From NCBI GenBank assembly GCA_024682655.1, contig JAIKYZ010000105.1, positions 19,650 through 83,649 of the forward strand: a stretch of 64,000 nucleotides of DNA, written 5' to 3'. The notes below the pieces were generated by a model that searched no databases, was not told the DNA's origin, and saw only the letters and a program-made list of their open reading frames with translations. The position numbers and the translations under genes were made by a program. The stretch comes from Treponema sp. GTDB lineage: Bacteria > Spirochaetota > Spirochaetia > Treponematales > Treponemataceae. Shown in pieces: positions 8,597 to 18,614 of this stretch; positions within the stretch are counted from its first letter, which is position 1, and each line of letters begins with the position of its first letter.

Positions 8597-9436
8597 ATGA
8601 AATACGAAGATGAAGTTCTTTCAATGTACCTTAAAGAAATCAATAAGATTCCTTTGCTTACCCGCGAAGAAGAAACAGAACTTGCTGTTAAGGCAAAAAA
8701 TGGAGATCAGGCTGCAAAAAATAAGATTGTAAATTCTAATCTTAGATTTGTTGTAAATGTAGCTAAAAAATATCAGAATCATGGAATTGATTTAGTTGAT
8801 TTAATCAGCGAAGGTAATATTGGTCTTCTTGTTGCAATTAAAAAATTCGATGTTTCTAAAGGTTATCATTTTATCTCCTACGCAGTATGGTGGATTCGTC
8901 AGAGCATCTTAAAGGCTATTTGCGAAAAGAGTCGTGCTATCCGTCTTCCACTCAACAGAGCTAATGAACTTGTTCAGATTGAACATGCTAAGAAAATTAT
9001 TGGCAGCAACAAGACTGAACAGGAAGAATATGAAGAAATTGCCGCTATGCTTAATATGGAAGCATCACATGTTAGAGAAATGGTAAATATTGCCAAAGAT
9101 ATGGTTTCTCTTGATGCAAAAGTTAATAACGGTGAAGACAACACAAGTATTGCAGACTTCCAGGAAGACAAACTTTATGGTCGCCCAGAAGATAAAGCAA
9201 TTGATAATTCTATGGCAGATGATATCGAAAAAGTTCTTGATACTTTACGCCCAACAGAAGCTAAAGTTATAAGAATGCGCTATGGTTTGAACAATACAAA
9301 ACCAATGTCACTCAAAGAAGTTGGCGATAAATGTGATTTGACAAAAGAAAGAATCCGTCAGATCGAAAAACATGCCATTCAGAGATTGCAGCATCCAACA
9401 AGAGCTCGTCGCTTAGTTGATTACTGTGTAGCATAA
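8597..9436 (+). CDS. Sigma-70-family RNA polymerase sigma factor (RpoD/RpoS-like, no region 1.1)
   Basis: This alternative sigma factor of 279 aa has region 1.2 (YLKEINKIPLLTREEE), region 2 (NLRFVVNVAKKY, then ISYAVWWIRQSI for -10 recognition and melting), region 3 and region 4 with the helix-turn-helix SLKEVGDKCDLTKERIRQIEKHA. It lacks the long acidic region 1.1 of primary sigma factors. It most resembles group 2 sigma factors and may correspond to the sigma-43 type annotated in T. pallidum. ATG 8597 follows SD GAGGAG. It is driven by a sigma-54 promoter, a logic like the RpoN-RpoS cascade of Borrelia. It converges on recG with only 2 bp between the stops. Confidence 0.9.
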   Translation: MKYEDEVLSMYLKEINKIPLLTREEETELAVKAKNGDQAAKNKIVNSNLRFVVNVAKKYQNHGIDLVDLISEGNIGLLVAIKKFDVSKGYHFISYAVWWIRQSILKAICEKSRAIRLPLNRANELVQIEHAKKIIGSNKTEQEEYEEIAAMLNMEASHVREMVNIAKDMVSLDAKVNNGEDNTSIADFQEDKLYGRPEDKAIDNSMADDIEKVLDTLRPTEAKVIRMRYGLNNTKPMSLKEVGDKCDLTKERIRQIEKHAIQRLQHPTRARRLVDYCVA

Positions 9437-9438
9437 AA

Positions 9439-11625
9439 TTATCGGGAAATATAATTCTGAAGGGCATCTTGCCTTGCCAGAAGAAGTAATTCCTGATCTT
9501 TAGATAAATCGGCAATATTAAATTCTAATTGTCCAGCTTGAAGGGTTCCGGTAATTTCGCCGGGACCTCTTGTTTTTAAATCCTGTTCTGCAATATAAAA
9601 ACCATCTGTACTTTGTCTAAGCACTTTCATTCTTTCTATTCCAGTTTGAGTAAGGTTCTGGCTGTAGATTAAAAAACAGTAAGATTGCTGACTTCCTCTT
9701 CCAACTCTACCTCGCAGCTGATGTAATTGAGCCATTCCAAAACGGTCTGCTTGTTCTATAACCATACAAGTTGCATTTGGAACATCTATGCCTACTTCAA
9801 TTACAGTGGTAGCGGCCAGAATATTTATTTTCCCATCTCTAAAATCCCTGAAAATTCTTTCCTGTTCTTCTTCCGGTATTTTTGAGTGAACTAGGGCACA
9901 ATTGTACTGGGGGAAAATATGCTTGGACAGTTTGTCGAAGGCGAGCTGGGCGGATTTCAACTGAAGAGTTGTATTTTCGCTGTTGATTGAAGGATAGACA
10001 AAATATGCCTGTCTTCCCTTTGCTAATTCCTTGCGAACTTCCTCGTAGGCATTAATTTCATTTCCTTCTTTTACAAGATAGGTTGTAATTGCTTTTCTTC
10101 CTTCCGGCATTGTTTTAATTGTAGAAAGATCTAAATCTCCAAAAACCGTTAAGGCCAAACTCTGAGGAATTGGTGTTGCACTCATCATTAAAAGATGGGG
10201 TTCAAAAGAAACTCCGTTTATTGTTTTTCTTCCTTTTTCCAAAATTGCCTGTCTTTGTAAAACTCCAAAACGGTGCTGTTCATCAATAACTGCCAGTTGT
10301 AAATCTTTGTAAATTGTATTTGAAGAAAATAAAGCGTGGGTTCCAATTATAATATCAATCTGACCTTCTTTAAGGGCTTTTAAAATCTGATTTCTTCCGG
10401 CGGCTTTAACATTTCCGGTCAAAAAGGCAACTCTTATTCCCAAAAAATCAAGGAGACGGGCAGTAGTTTCTGCATGCTGGCTGGCAAGTAATTCTGTTGG
10501 GGCCATAAAAGCACATTGCCCCTTCCAGCTGATTACTCTAAGACAGATAAATAAAGAGACCAGGGTTTTTCCACAACCTACGTCCCCTTGTAATAATCTT
10601 GCCATACTAAAAGGTATTTTCTTTGGCATAGGAATACCTCTTTCGGCTTGATTCTGTAATCTTGCTCTTTCTTCGTAACCTTTATCAATATCACTGTCCA
10701 TCTGATAGATTACTGTCATCTGGTCTGGGGTTAATTTATAGGGCAGTTGATGTAAAAACTGTTTTTGCAAAGGGGACAGGGATTCTTCAAAAACTTCTTC
10801 TTTTACTTTTGGTTCAAGTTTTGAAGTAATATCTGAAACTGCATTTTCTAATTCTGGTAAAGTTCCCTTGTGTTTATAGGCCCTGTCAATTACTGTTTTT
10901 TGGAATAAATAAAGTTCTTCATAAGCTAAAGTTTTACGGGCAAGTTCTGCTTCTTCAAGACTTTGAGGATTATGAATCATTTTTATAGCATCAATTTTGT
11001 GGATTAGATTTCTTTCTTCCAGGAGATTTTGCGGAATTTCATCCTCCAAGCCATAAGTGTACTGTTTGATTGCATTATTTATGGCCTTAATTAAAACTTT
11101 TTGAGTTAAGCCTTCGGTTAGAGGATAGACTGGAAATATTTTATTGTCCGGTGGATTGATTTTTGCCAGAGCGGAATAATCAACCTGGCCTGTTACTTTA
11201 TCAATCAAATCTGGTAATTCAACTTTAGAAGCTTCAAAACTTGTACTTTGCAGGCAATTATATTTAATTCCAAAAGTTCCATGCAGGGAAATAAAAGTTC
11301 CCGGGGGCAGGGAATTTTCTAAAAAGCCCCGCCTGAAACAGATTAATTCTGCATTTGCTGTCCCGTCGTTTACTATGATTTTCAGGGTTTTCATATTTCC
11401 GTAGCCAAACCATTCGTGGCGCAAAACATAGGCTAGGGTGTGAATTTTTGGGTTAATTTCAAACTGGCTCAAAGAAACTCTTTTTGTTCTGTCTTCGTAA
11501 TCGCGGGGAAAATAGCTTAATAAATCTCCTACGGTGAAGATATTAATTTTTGCGAGAGTTTTTGTTAATGCGGGGCCAAGGCCTGTTAATGAAGAAACAG
11601 GCGCATTTATTTCATTTAATTTCAC
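9439..11625 (-). CDS. recG: ATP-dependent DNA helicase RecG
   Basis: RecG unwinds and regresses stalled replication forks and branched recombination intermediates. The N-terminal wedge/OB region (HTLAYVLRHEWFGYGNMKTLKIIVNDG) is followed by a superfamily 2 helicase core with Walker A LLQGDVGCGKT, the DEQH box IDEQHRFG, MMSATPIPQS, and motif VI QLRGRVGRG. The ORF track opens nine codons earlier at TTG, inside yggT. I prefer the GTG at 11625, giving MKLNEINAPVS, which fits the family start, though neither has a convincing SD. It is the last gene of the dnaE-yggT-recG run. The function is secure; the start is uncertain. Confidence 0.93.
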   Translation of the reverse strand: MKLNEINAPVSSLTGLGPALTKTLAKINIFTVGDLLSYFPRDYEDRTKRVSLSQFEINPKIHTLAYVLRHEWFGYGNMKTLKIIVNDGTANAELICFRRGFLENSLPPGTFISLHGTFGIKYNCLQSTSFEASKVELPDLIDKVTGQVDYSALAKINPPDNKIFPVYPLTEGLTQKVLIKAINNAIKQYTYGLEDEIPQNLLEERNLIHKIDAIKMIHNPQSLEEAELARKTLAYEELYLFQKTVIDRAYKHKGTLPELENAVSDITSKLEPKVKEEVFEESLSPLQKQFLHQLPYKLTPDQMTVIYQMDSDIDKGYEERARLQNQAERGIPMPKKIPFSMARLLQGDVGCGKTLVSLFICLRVISWKGQCAFMAPTELLASQHAETTARLLDFLGIRVAFLTGNVKAAGRNQILKALKEGQIDIIIGTHALFSSNTIYKDLQLAVIDEQHRFGVLQRQAILEKGRKTINGVSFEPHLLMMSATPIPQSLALTVFGDLDLSTIKTMPEGRKAITTYLVKEGNEINAYEEVRKELAKGRQAYFVYPSINSENTTLQLKSAQLAFDKLSKHIFPQYNCALVHSKIPEEEQERIFRDFRDGKINILAATTVIEVGIDVPNATCMVIEQADRFGMAQLHQLRGRVGRGSQQSYCFLIYSQNLTQTGIERMKVLRQSTDGFYIAEQDLKTRGPGEITGTLQAGQLEFNIADLSKDQELLLLARQDALQNYISR

Positions 11626-11630
11626 TTTTA

Positions 11631-12221
11631 TTAGAATGGAATCTTTAAACAAAGTCCCATAAGAATTCTAAGAAGCTGGGAACTGACAATTAAAACCAGA
11701 AGAAGGGTAATCCAGGAAATCAAAAGGGAAGTCTGGTAAGATAAATACTTTCTGGCGATTATTCCCGAAATCTTTCTGCTTATATTAGTCAAAAATGAAT
11801 CTATCTGATACCAGATTGAATTGGAATTTGTCTGGCCGTGATTTACCAAAAGTACAATCCATCTAATCAGCATCAAAAGAAAGAGCATTCCAAGTACAAA
11901 AGATAAAATGCTTTGTACCATGCTTAAAATCATAGCAAGAATTGAACCAAAGGTTACTTTTACCGAACCAGATATTCCACCCAGAATTGAAGATAAAATC
12001 GAAAGTAAACCGATTGAAATTACCGGAGAAAAATCCAGATTTCTGATTCTGAACCATCCGCGGTTGGAAAAAAGATTCATGTAAGGATCACAAATGCTGG
12101 AAATAAATCTTCCAAACTTTGTAAATTTTGAACCTGGAATCCAGGTAAGCATTATATTTATAAAACAAAGAATTGTATAAATAATAACTAAAAGTGACAG
12201 TATGCTAAGTGCAATTTTCAT
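11631..12221 (-). CDS. YggT family membrane protein
   Basis: This 196-aa membrane protein has two YggT-type repeats, each with paired hydrophobic segments. The first (FINIMLTWIPGSKF, then SSICDPYMNLFSN) is well kept; the second, in the C-terminal half, is more diverged. YggT proteins are small inner-membrane proteins linked in various bacteria to cell division, envelope or osmotic stability; no enzymatic activity is known. SD AGGAG precedes the ATG at 12221. It lies 9 bp after dnaE and is followed directly by recG, so all three are likely one transcript. Confidence 0.85.
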   Translation of the reverse strand: MKIALSILSLLVIIYTILCFINIMLTWIPGSKFTKFGRFISSICDPYMNLFSNRGWFRIRNLDFSPVISIGLLSILSSILGGISGSVKVTFGSILAMILSMVQSILSFVLGMLFLLMLIRWIVLLVNHGQTNSNSIWYQIDSFLTNISRKISGIIARKYLSYQTSLLISWITLLLVLIVSSQLLRILMGLCLKIPF

Positions 12222-12230
12222 ATAAAACTC

Positions 12231-15200
12231 CTATTCGGTCCAAACTTCCTTTACAAATGGTAAGTCTTTTATATGCTTTGTAATTTCATCCGAAGTGGCG
12301 ACTCTCATTTGTTCATTTGCCTTAATGACAAAAGGATTATTTCCTGTATCTATATGAAAATATACTGAACATGACCCTGAATTATCAAATAAAAAATCTT
12401 TTAAATCTGAAAGATCTGCTTCTTTATTAAAAAATGGAGTTAATTGGATATGTAAAGAATTAGCAGAGTGATTTTCCAGCTGATTTGGATCTAAAACTTC
12501 ATTTACAATTAAAGAAGGTTTTTCCCTGCTGCCATCAACTCTACCTTTGAAGGCATAGACTTCCCCGGTTTTTAACTGAGCTTTTAAATTTGCCCATTGC
12601 TGGGTAAAGAAGGTACAGTCAATTTGACCTTCAATATCGGAAAGTCTTCCAAAAGCCATAAAATCGCCTTTTTTATTTCTGATTTCTTTAAGCTCGCTTA
12701 ACATTCCAAGGGCAATATATTCTTTTCCATAATTTTTTAACTGCCAGTATTTTGCTCCACTTGCGGCCATTTGTTTTTTCTGAGCTTCTTCTTCGGCGCC
12801 AATTCTATCAATTGTTGAAGATTTAACTGTTACGGCTCTTTCTATTGCTTTGCGGTAGTCATCAAGAGGATGGCCACTTACATAGATTCCGATACAATCT
12901 TTTTCCATGTTTAATTTTTCCATGGTTGGTAAATCATCTACAATTGTGTATTTAAAATCTGGGAAGGCCTTTTCTTCTTCGGTTAAATCTCCAAAAAGAT
13001 CTCCCTGACCTTTCATCTTATCTGCAAGTTCTGACATTGCAAAATCAATTGCGTTTTCCATATTGGCAAGTAAAGTTGGGCGGTTAAGATTCTGGCCACT
13101 TTCTTCTCCACAGTGGTCAAAACCACCGGTTTTAATTAAAACTTCGACAGCCTTTTTGTTTACGGCAACTCTTTCATGACCTTCTTCGTCCTTTTCAATT
13201 CTTGTACAGGCACGTTTTATAAAGTCCATGAAATTTTTATAAGGACCATTTTCTTCTCTTTCGTTTACAATTGTCTGGGCTGCAGATTCTCCCATACCCT
13301 TGATACCTTTAAGACCAAAAACAATTCTTCCGTCTACAACATCAAAAATAACGTCTGAACGGTTTACATCTGGAGGATCAACTGCAACTCCCATTGCACG
13401 GGCTTCTTCAATATAGGCAGGTAATCCATCTGTTGAAGTAATTTCATTTGTTAAGTTTGCTGCCATAAATTCTGCAGGATAATGAGCTTTGAGCCATCCT
13501 GTTCTATAGGCCAGAACTGAATAGGCTGCGGCGTGCGATTTATTAAATCCGTATCCGGCAAAAGGAACCATGATATCAAAGATTTTAGAAGCGTGTTCTT
13601 CTGTGTGACCATTTTTAAGGGCACCGGCAATAAACTCTTCCTTTTTCTTCATAAGGACATCAAGTTTTTTCTTACCCATGGCACGACGAAGCATATCGGC
13701 ACCACCAAGGGAGAAGCCGGAAATAATCTGGGCAACTTTCATTACCTGTTCCTGATAAACCATTACACCGTAAGTTTCTTTTAATAAGCCTTCAAGACTA
13801 GGATCTGGATATTCAATAGTTTCTGGTTTCCATTTACCATCCATGTATTTTGGAATGTAATCCATAGGACCTGGACGATACAAAGCATTTAATGCAACCA
13901 AATCTTCAAGTTTTTCTGGCTGGAATTCACGGAGAATCTTCTGCATACCTGGCGATTCAAACTGGAAAACGGCAACTGAATCTCCTCTTTTAAATAAATC
14001 AAAGGTTTTTTCATCAGTTTCGCTTACCTGATCGGTATGGAATTCTGGTTCACCGGGTTTTCTGTGTTTATTGATAATATCTTCTGCGTAACGTATTAAG
14101 GAAAGTGTTTTTAAACCTAAATAGTCGAATTTTACAAGACCGCAAGGTTCAATAATATCCATTGTGTATTGAACGGCAACTTCTCCAGTTTTAGCATCTT
14201 TGTAAACAGGTGCCCAATTTGGAAGAGGAGTTAAACCAATTACCATTCCCGAAGCATGAAGACCGGTATTTCTTTTTACCCCTTCAAGTTTAAAGGCCAG
14301 TTCAAATAATTCCTGGTAGCGGGGATCATCCTTGTAAGGAATTAACTGACCGCCATCTGGGAATTTTTCTGTTGGTTCAGAAAAAGCATCTTTTAATTTT
14401 GCCTTAGCATTATCTGGAATACATTTTTTCAACATATTAACTTCAGATAAAGGAATTCCTAAGATTCGGCCAACATCGGCAATACAGTTTTTAGGTTTAA
14501 GGGTACCAAAAGTTACAATATGTCCAACGTTTGCGTCCCCATACAAATCTCTTGTGTGCTGGATGATTTCCTGTCTAAAGTCGAAATCCATATCTACGTC
14601 AAAATCAGGCATAGATACACGTTCAGGATTTAAGAATCGTTCAAAGATAAGTCCAAATCTAAATGGATCAATATCTGTAATTGTCATTGCATAGGCAACC
14701 AGGGAACCGGCACCAGAACCTCGACCAGGTCCAATTGGAATGTAATGTTTTTTACACTGGTGAACCGGGTCGTAAAGAGATTTAGACCAGTTGATAAATT
14801 CCCAAACGATAAGGAAGTAGCCCGAAAATCCCATGGAGAAGATTGTATTTAATTCGTAATCGGCTCTTTGACGGATTTCTGGAGTTATTTCCTTGTAACG
14901 TTTTTTAAGACCTTCTTCTACAATATATTTTACATAATCATTTTGATCTGACTGATAATCGTCTCCGTGAGTCTGGAATTCTTTTGGAAGTTCAAAACGT
15001 GGAAGACATTCTTTTAATTCTGGAGTTGTATATTGTTTGATTGTAAGATTACACATATTTGCAATCTTAATTGTATTGTCGTAGGCTTCTGGGCATTGTG
15101 GGAAAAGCTGACGCATTTCTTCTTCTGTTTTAAAGTACCAGTTGTCTAAATCAAGCTCTCCGCCCATTTTTTGATGTTTATCGTGAAGAAGATTTTTAAA

Positions 15201-15959
15201 TCCAATACATCTAAGGGCATCCTGGGCCTTTGCATCATCTTTTTCTACATAGTGAATATCATTTGTAACAACAAGAGGAATATTTAACTTGTGGGCCAGA
15301 TTAATCATTTTTTCGGCAACGATTTTCTGATCTGGAATTCCGTGGTCTTGAAGTTCAATGTAATAATGATCAGGTCCAAAAAGTTTTGAATATTTTAAGG
15401 CTAATTCTTCTGCCTCCTGATCCTTGCCGGCCAGTAAAAGTTGAGGAAGTTCTCCTTGAATACAGGCCGAAAGACAGATAATTCCTTCATGATATTGTTC
15501 CAGAAGTTCCCAGTCTATTCTTGGTTTTCCGTGGTAAAGGGCATTTTCGTCGCAGAAAGAACGGCTTGAAAGCCAGCACATATTTTCGTAACCCTTTTGA
15601 TTTTCGCAAAGAAGAATAAGGTGGAAGTAATGGGCTTTACGCGTTCCATCTTCCCCTTTGTGGGTGTAAGGAACATCATTTTTTTCGTAGTGACTTCCGT
15701 AGGCAACGTAAAATTCTTCACCTACGATTGGATTAATTCCATTAACATGGCAGAGTTTTTCAAAATTCAGGGCACCAAACATATTTCCGTGATCGGTTAA
15801 TGCAAGAGCAGGCATATTCAGCGCTTTAGCCTTTGCTACAAGTTTGTCCAAAGTTGCACAGGAATCCAGAAGGGAATAATCTGAGTGGACGTGTAAATGT
15901 ACAAAGTTTGCTACAGGTGTGCCTTCAGGTGCGGGCGGAAATTCGTGGTAATCTGCCAT
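12231..15959 (-). CDS. dnaE: DNA polymerase III alpha subunit
   Basis: This is the replicative polymerase of the chromosome. The N-terminal PHP domain begins VHLHVHSDYSLLD (residues 20-32) and continues with ALTDHGNM. The polymerase core has PIGPGRGSGAGSL (near 410) and catalytic aspartates in PDFDVDMDFD (451-460). Helix-hairpin-helix and OB-fold regions follow in the last third (VYAFKGRVDGS, near the C-terminus). At 1242 aa it is DnaE1-sized, not PolC. It is first in the run with yggT and recG. The SD is GGAGG before ATG 15959. Confidence 0.97.
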   Translation of the reverse strand: MADYHEFPPAPEGTPVANFVHLHVHSDYSLLDSCATLDKLVAKAKALNMPALALTDHGNMFGALNFEKLCHVNGINPIVGEEFYVAYGSHYEKNDVPYTHKGEDGTRKAHYFHLILLCENQKGYENMCWLSSRSFCDENALYHGKPRIDWELLEQYHEGIICLSACIQGELPQLLLAGKDQEAEELALKYSKLFGPDHYYIELQDHGIPDQKIVAEKMINLAHKLNIPLVVTNDIHYVEKDDAKAQDALRCIGFKNLLHDKHQKMGGELDLDNWYFKTEEEMRQLFPQCPEAYDNTIKIANMCNLTIKQYTTPELKECLPRFELPKEFQTHGDDYQSDQNDYVKYIVEEGLKKRYKEITPEIRQRADYELNTIFSMGFSGYFLIVWEFINWSKSLYDPVHQCKKHYIPIGPGRGSGAGSLVAYAMTITDIDPFRFGLIFERFLNPERVSMPDFDVDMDFDFRQEIIQHTRDLYGDANVGHIVTFGTLKPKNCIADVGRILGIPLSEVNMLKKCIPDNAKAKLKDAFSEPTEKFPDGGQLIPYKDDPRYQELFELAFKLEGVKRNTGLHASGMVIGLTPLPNWAPVYKDAKTGEVAVQYTMDIIEPCGLVKFDYLGLKTLSLIRYAEDIINKHRKPGEPEFHTDQVSETDEKTFDLFKRGDSVAVFQFESPGMQKILREFQPEKLEDLVALNALYRPGPMDYIPKYMDGKWKPETIEYPDPSLEGLLKETYGVMVYQEQVMKVAQIISGFSLGGADMLRRAMGKKKLDVLMKKKEEFIAGALKNGHTEEHASKIFDIMVPFAGYGFNKSHAAAYSVLAYRTGWLKAHYPAEFMAANLTNEITSTDGLPAYIEEARAMGVAVDPPDVNRSDVIFDVVDGRIVFGLKGIKGMGESAAQTIVNEREENGPYKNFMDFIKRACTRIEKDEEGHERVAVNKKAVEVLIKTGGFDHCGEESGQNLNRPTLLANMENAIDFAMSELADKMKGQGDLFGDLTEEEKAFPDFKYTIVDDLPTMEKLNMEKDCIGIYVSGHPLDDYRKAIERAVTVKSSTIDRIGAEEEAQKKQMAASGAKYWQLKNYGKEYIALGMLSELKEIRNKKGDFMAFGRLSDIEGQIDCTFFTQQWANLKAQLKTGEVYAFKGRVDGSREKPSLIVNEVLDPNQLENHSANSLHIQLTPFFNKEADLSDLKDFLFDNSGSCSVYFHIDTGNNPFVIKANEQMRVATSDEITKHIKDLPFVKEVWTE

Positions 15960-16021
15960 TAATAAAACCTCCAGAGTATTTTATCATTATAACATATATC
16001 AATTTTTTCTTTTATACACTT

Positions 16022-16900
16022 CTAATTAAAAGTTCTGAAAAAATCACATTCATCATCGTTGCAGTTTTTTGCAATTTCTAATTTTTGATTTAAATGAAAA
16101 ACGTGACAGGCTTGCAAATCCTCTTTGCTACCGTATATTTTTAATTTAGTAAGAATTTCTTTTGATGCCAAAAAATCAGAGAAAATTTTTGCCTGGTCCA
16201 AAAGAAAATCATTTGGAGCGGAAGTTATAAAAGTTGGAGGGAAATCTTTGCTGATATAGTTTTTAATTTCCTTTTCTTTTTGAATTGAATTTTTAACTGA
16301 ACCAAAATAGGCTTTTCCTAAAATTGGATTTTTATCATTATCAATATTGTAAAGTCCACAGTTGAGGGCTATGGCCTTAGGTTTGACGGCTGGGACCTTA
16401 AAATTATATAAGCCTGCATAATCAGGATTTGTAAGGATTGTAGAATAAAAATAGGCAAGGTGAGCTCCGGCGCTGTCTCCTACAAAGAATAATCTTTCCA
16501 AATCTATATTATATTTTGGGGCGTTTTCTTTTAACCAGCTCATCATAAGGTTGCAGTCTTCCAGATGTTTAGGATAGCGATTTTCGGGGCTTAATCTGTA
16601 GTTAAAATTGATAACTGCAAAATCTCTGCCCGCTAAATCTGCGGCGTAAAATTGATAAGTTTCTTTTGTGCCGTAAAAAAATCCTCCGCCATGAAAACTA
16701 ACAATGCAGGCTAGAGGGGAATCGGCATTTTTTGGAAGATTTATATCAAGAAGATTCCATTTTTTGTTCGGTCCGTAGGAAATATCTTTAATTAACTGAA
16801 TATTTTGAGGGATTGTAAAGGATTTATCTCTGTTATAATCATTAATAGCCCAGTTTTTTCTATATTTATTTGCGATGATTTTTAAAATTGGATTAGTCAT
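16022..16900 (-). CDS. Alpha/beta-hydrolase fold esterase (HSL-like)
   Basis: This probable carboxylesterase of the hormone-sensitive-lipase-like group has the oxyanion-hole motif HGGGF at 70-74, the nucleophile elbow GDSAG with Ser143, and YRLSPENRYP, typical of the group. The C-terminal Asp and His of the triad are likely within the last 70 residues (PNDFLL and CHVFHLNQ). There is no signal peptide, so it is cytosolic. The substrate is unknown. It has no SD; the ATG at 16900 sits 6 nt after a perfect -10. It stands alone between dnaE and gltX. Confidence 0.85.
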   Translation of the reverse strand: MTNPILKIIANKYRKNWAINDYNRDKSFTIPQNIQLIKDISYGPNKKWNLLDINLPKNADSPLACIVSFHGGGFFYGTKETYQFYAADLAGRDFAVINFNYRLSPENRYPKHLEDCNLMMSWLKENAPKYNIDLERLFFVGDSAGAHLAYFYSTILTNPDYAGLYNFKVPAVKPKAIALNCGLYNIDNDKNPILGKAYFGSVKNSIQKEKEIKNYISKDFPPTFITSAPNDFLLDQAKIFSDFLASKEILTKLKIYGSKEDLQACHVFHLNQKLEIAKNCNDDECDFFRTFN

Positions 16901-16906
16901 AAATCT

Positions 16907-16915
16907 ATTATATCA
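16907..16915 (-). promoter_or_regulatory. Extended -10 of the esterase gene, leaderless type
   Basis: TGATATAAT is a perfect extended -10 on the minus strand. It is separated from the ATG by only AGATTT, so the predicted transcription start coincides with the start codon. This is the clearest leaderless candidate in the window. Confidence 0.55.
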
Positions 16916-17013
16916 TGTTTTTCTACCATTTATTGTATAAATAAGGGCTTTTCATTAAAATAATAAATTGTATCCCGTCACAAGGGACTAATTATCTCAT
17001 TAATATCGAGGAA

Positions 17014-18597
17014 ATGATGGAAAACATCAAAGAAGTTCGCGTTAGATACGCACCATCACCAACAGGAATGCAGCACATTGGTGGTGTTAGAACAGCATTA
17101 TTTAATTATCTTTATGCACGCTCAAAGGGTGGAAAATTTATTCTTCGTTTGGAAGATACAGACCGTACCCGTTATGATGAAAAATATGTAAAGAACCTTT
17201 ACGACACAATGGCCTGGTTGGGAATTGACTGGGATGAAGGTGGAGATAAGGGCGGAGAATATGGTCCTTATGTTCAGTCAGAACGTTTTGAACTTTACAA
17301 AAAATATGCAGAAGAATTAATCAAAAACGGAGAAGCTTACTATTGTTTCTGTGATGCAGAAAGACTTGAACGCATCCGTAAGATTCAGACAGAAAATAAA
17401 ATGGCTCCAGGTTATGATAGAAACTGCCGTCATCTTACTCCAGAAGAAGTTCAGGAAAAATTGGCAGCAGGAGTACCACACGTAATCCGTCTTAAAGTTC
17501 CAATGGAAGGAACAACAAAATTCCACGATCACATTCTTGGCGATATTGAATGGAAAAATGAAGATATTTCTCCAGACCCAGTTTTACTTAAATCTGACGG
17601 TTTCCCAACTTATCACCTTGCAAATATTGTAGATGATCACTTTATGAAGATTTCTCATGTAATGCGCGCTCAGGAGTGGATTCCTTCTACACCTTTACAT
17701 GTTCAGATGTATCGTTCTTTTGGTTGGGAACATCCTGAATTCTGTCACTTACCAATGGTAAATGGTTCAGATGGAAAGAAACTTTCAAAACGTCATGGTT
17801 CAACTTCAGTAAATGAATTCCGTGCCAGAGGATATTTACCACAGGCTATCGTAAATTATGTAGCTATGTTGGGATGTTCTTACGAAGAAGGAAAAGAATT
17901 CTACACTTTGGAAGAACTTGCTAAGGCATTTAAACTTGAACATTTGAACAAGGCTCCAGCCGTATTTGATTACAAAAAACTTGAATATTATAACGCAAAC
18001 TATATCCGTCAGCTTTCTACAGAAGAATTGTATAAGTGGACTCTTCCATTTATTACAGGAACTGGAGATGCTACTTTGGAAATCAACCCAGAAAATCCAC
18101 AGCCAAAACCAAATGTTGGCCCAGAATTTTCAGGAGTTGCACTTGGCGAAGACGGCAGACCATACTGCGTAGACAAGTCAATGAACATGAGTACAGAAGA
18201 TGTAGAAAAAACACTTATGGGACTTATGCCTTTGATTCAGGAACGCCTAAAGTTCTTAACCGAAGCCGCCGAAATGGTACACTTCATGTTCACCGAACCA
18301 GCCGTTCCACCAGCCGACCAAATCATCCCAAAACGCATCGACGCCGCAAAAACTAAGGAAGTTTTGGAAGCCGCTAAAGACTTTGTAAAACAGTGCTTCA
18401 AATTAGACCACGAAGCCGCCGAAGAACTAGCCAAATCCAAAGCCGAATCTCTTGGAATTAAGTTAGGTGATTTTATGATGCCTATTAGAATGGCTGTTAC
18501 TGGTTCTAGAGTTTCACCTCCACTTATTGGATCAATTCTGGTACTTGGAGAAGAAAGATCATTGGCAAGAATTGAGAAGACTTTAGCAACCCTGTAG
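17014..18597 (+). CDS. gltX: Glutamyl-tRNA synthetase, with a mosaic 3' end
   Basis: This class I synthetase charges tRNA-Glu. It has the HIGH-like HIGG at 21-24, the KMSKS-like KLSKR at 256-260, and the conserved LEDTDRTRYDEKY. The C-terminal anticodon domain is complete, 527 aa in all. ATG 17014 is followed by a second ATG; SD CGAGG fits either. Codons for residues about 408-482 (18237-18460) switch to GCC, CAA, CTA, TCC and ATC, unlike the rest of the gene, which points to a recombined patch. The last 39 codons are duplicated 205 bp downstream. The native terminator lies behind that second copy. Confidence 0.96.
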   Translation: MMENIKEVRVRYAPSPTGMQHIGGVRTALFNYLYARSKGGKFILRLEDTDRTRYDEKYVKNLYDTMAWLGIDWDEGGDKGGEYGPYVQSERFELYKKYAEELIKNGEAYYCFCDAERLERIRKIQTENKMAPGYDRNCRHLTPEEVQEKLAAGVPHVIRLKVPMEGTTKFHDHILGDIEWKNEDISPDPVLLKSDGFPTYHLANIVDDHFMKISHVMRAQEWIPSTPLHVQMYRSFGWEHPEFCHLPMVNGSDGKKLSKRHGSTSVNEFRARGYLPQAIVNYVAMLGCSYEEGKEFYTLEELAKAFKLEHLNKAPAVFDYKKLEYYNANYIRQLSTEELYKWTLPFITGTGDATLEINPENPQPKPNVGPEFSGVALGEDGRPYCVDKSMNMSTEDVEKTLMGLMPLIQERLKFLTEAAEMVHFMFTEPAVPPADQIIPKRIDAAKTKEVLEAAKDFVKQCFKLDHEAAEELAKSKAESLGIKLGDFMMPIRMAVTGSRVSPPLIGSILVLGEERSLARIEKTLATL

Positions 18598-18614
18598 AGT
18601 GGAGATTTCATGAC

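Noticed and set aside
8329-8613. 94-aa plus-strand ORF over the sigma-factor promoter
   Set aside because: It spans a terminator, A-rich DNA and the sigma-54 promoter, and its composition is Lys/Phe/Ile noise. It is not a gene.
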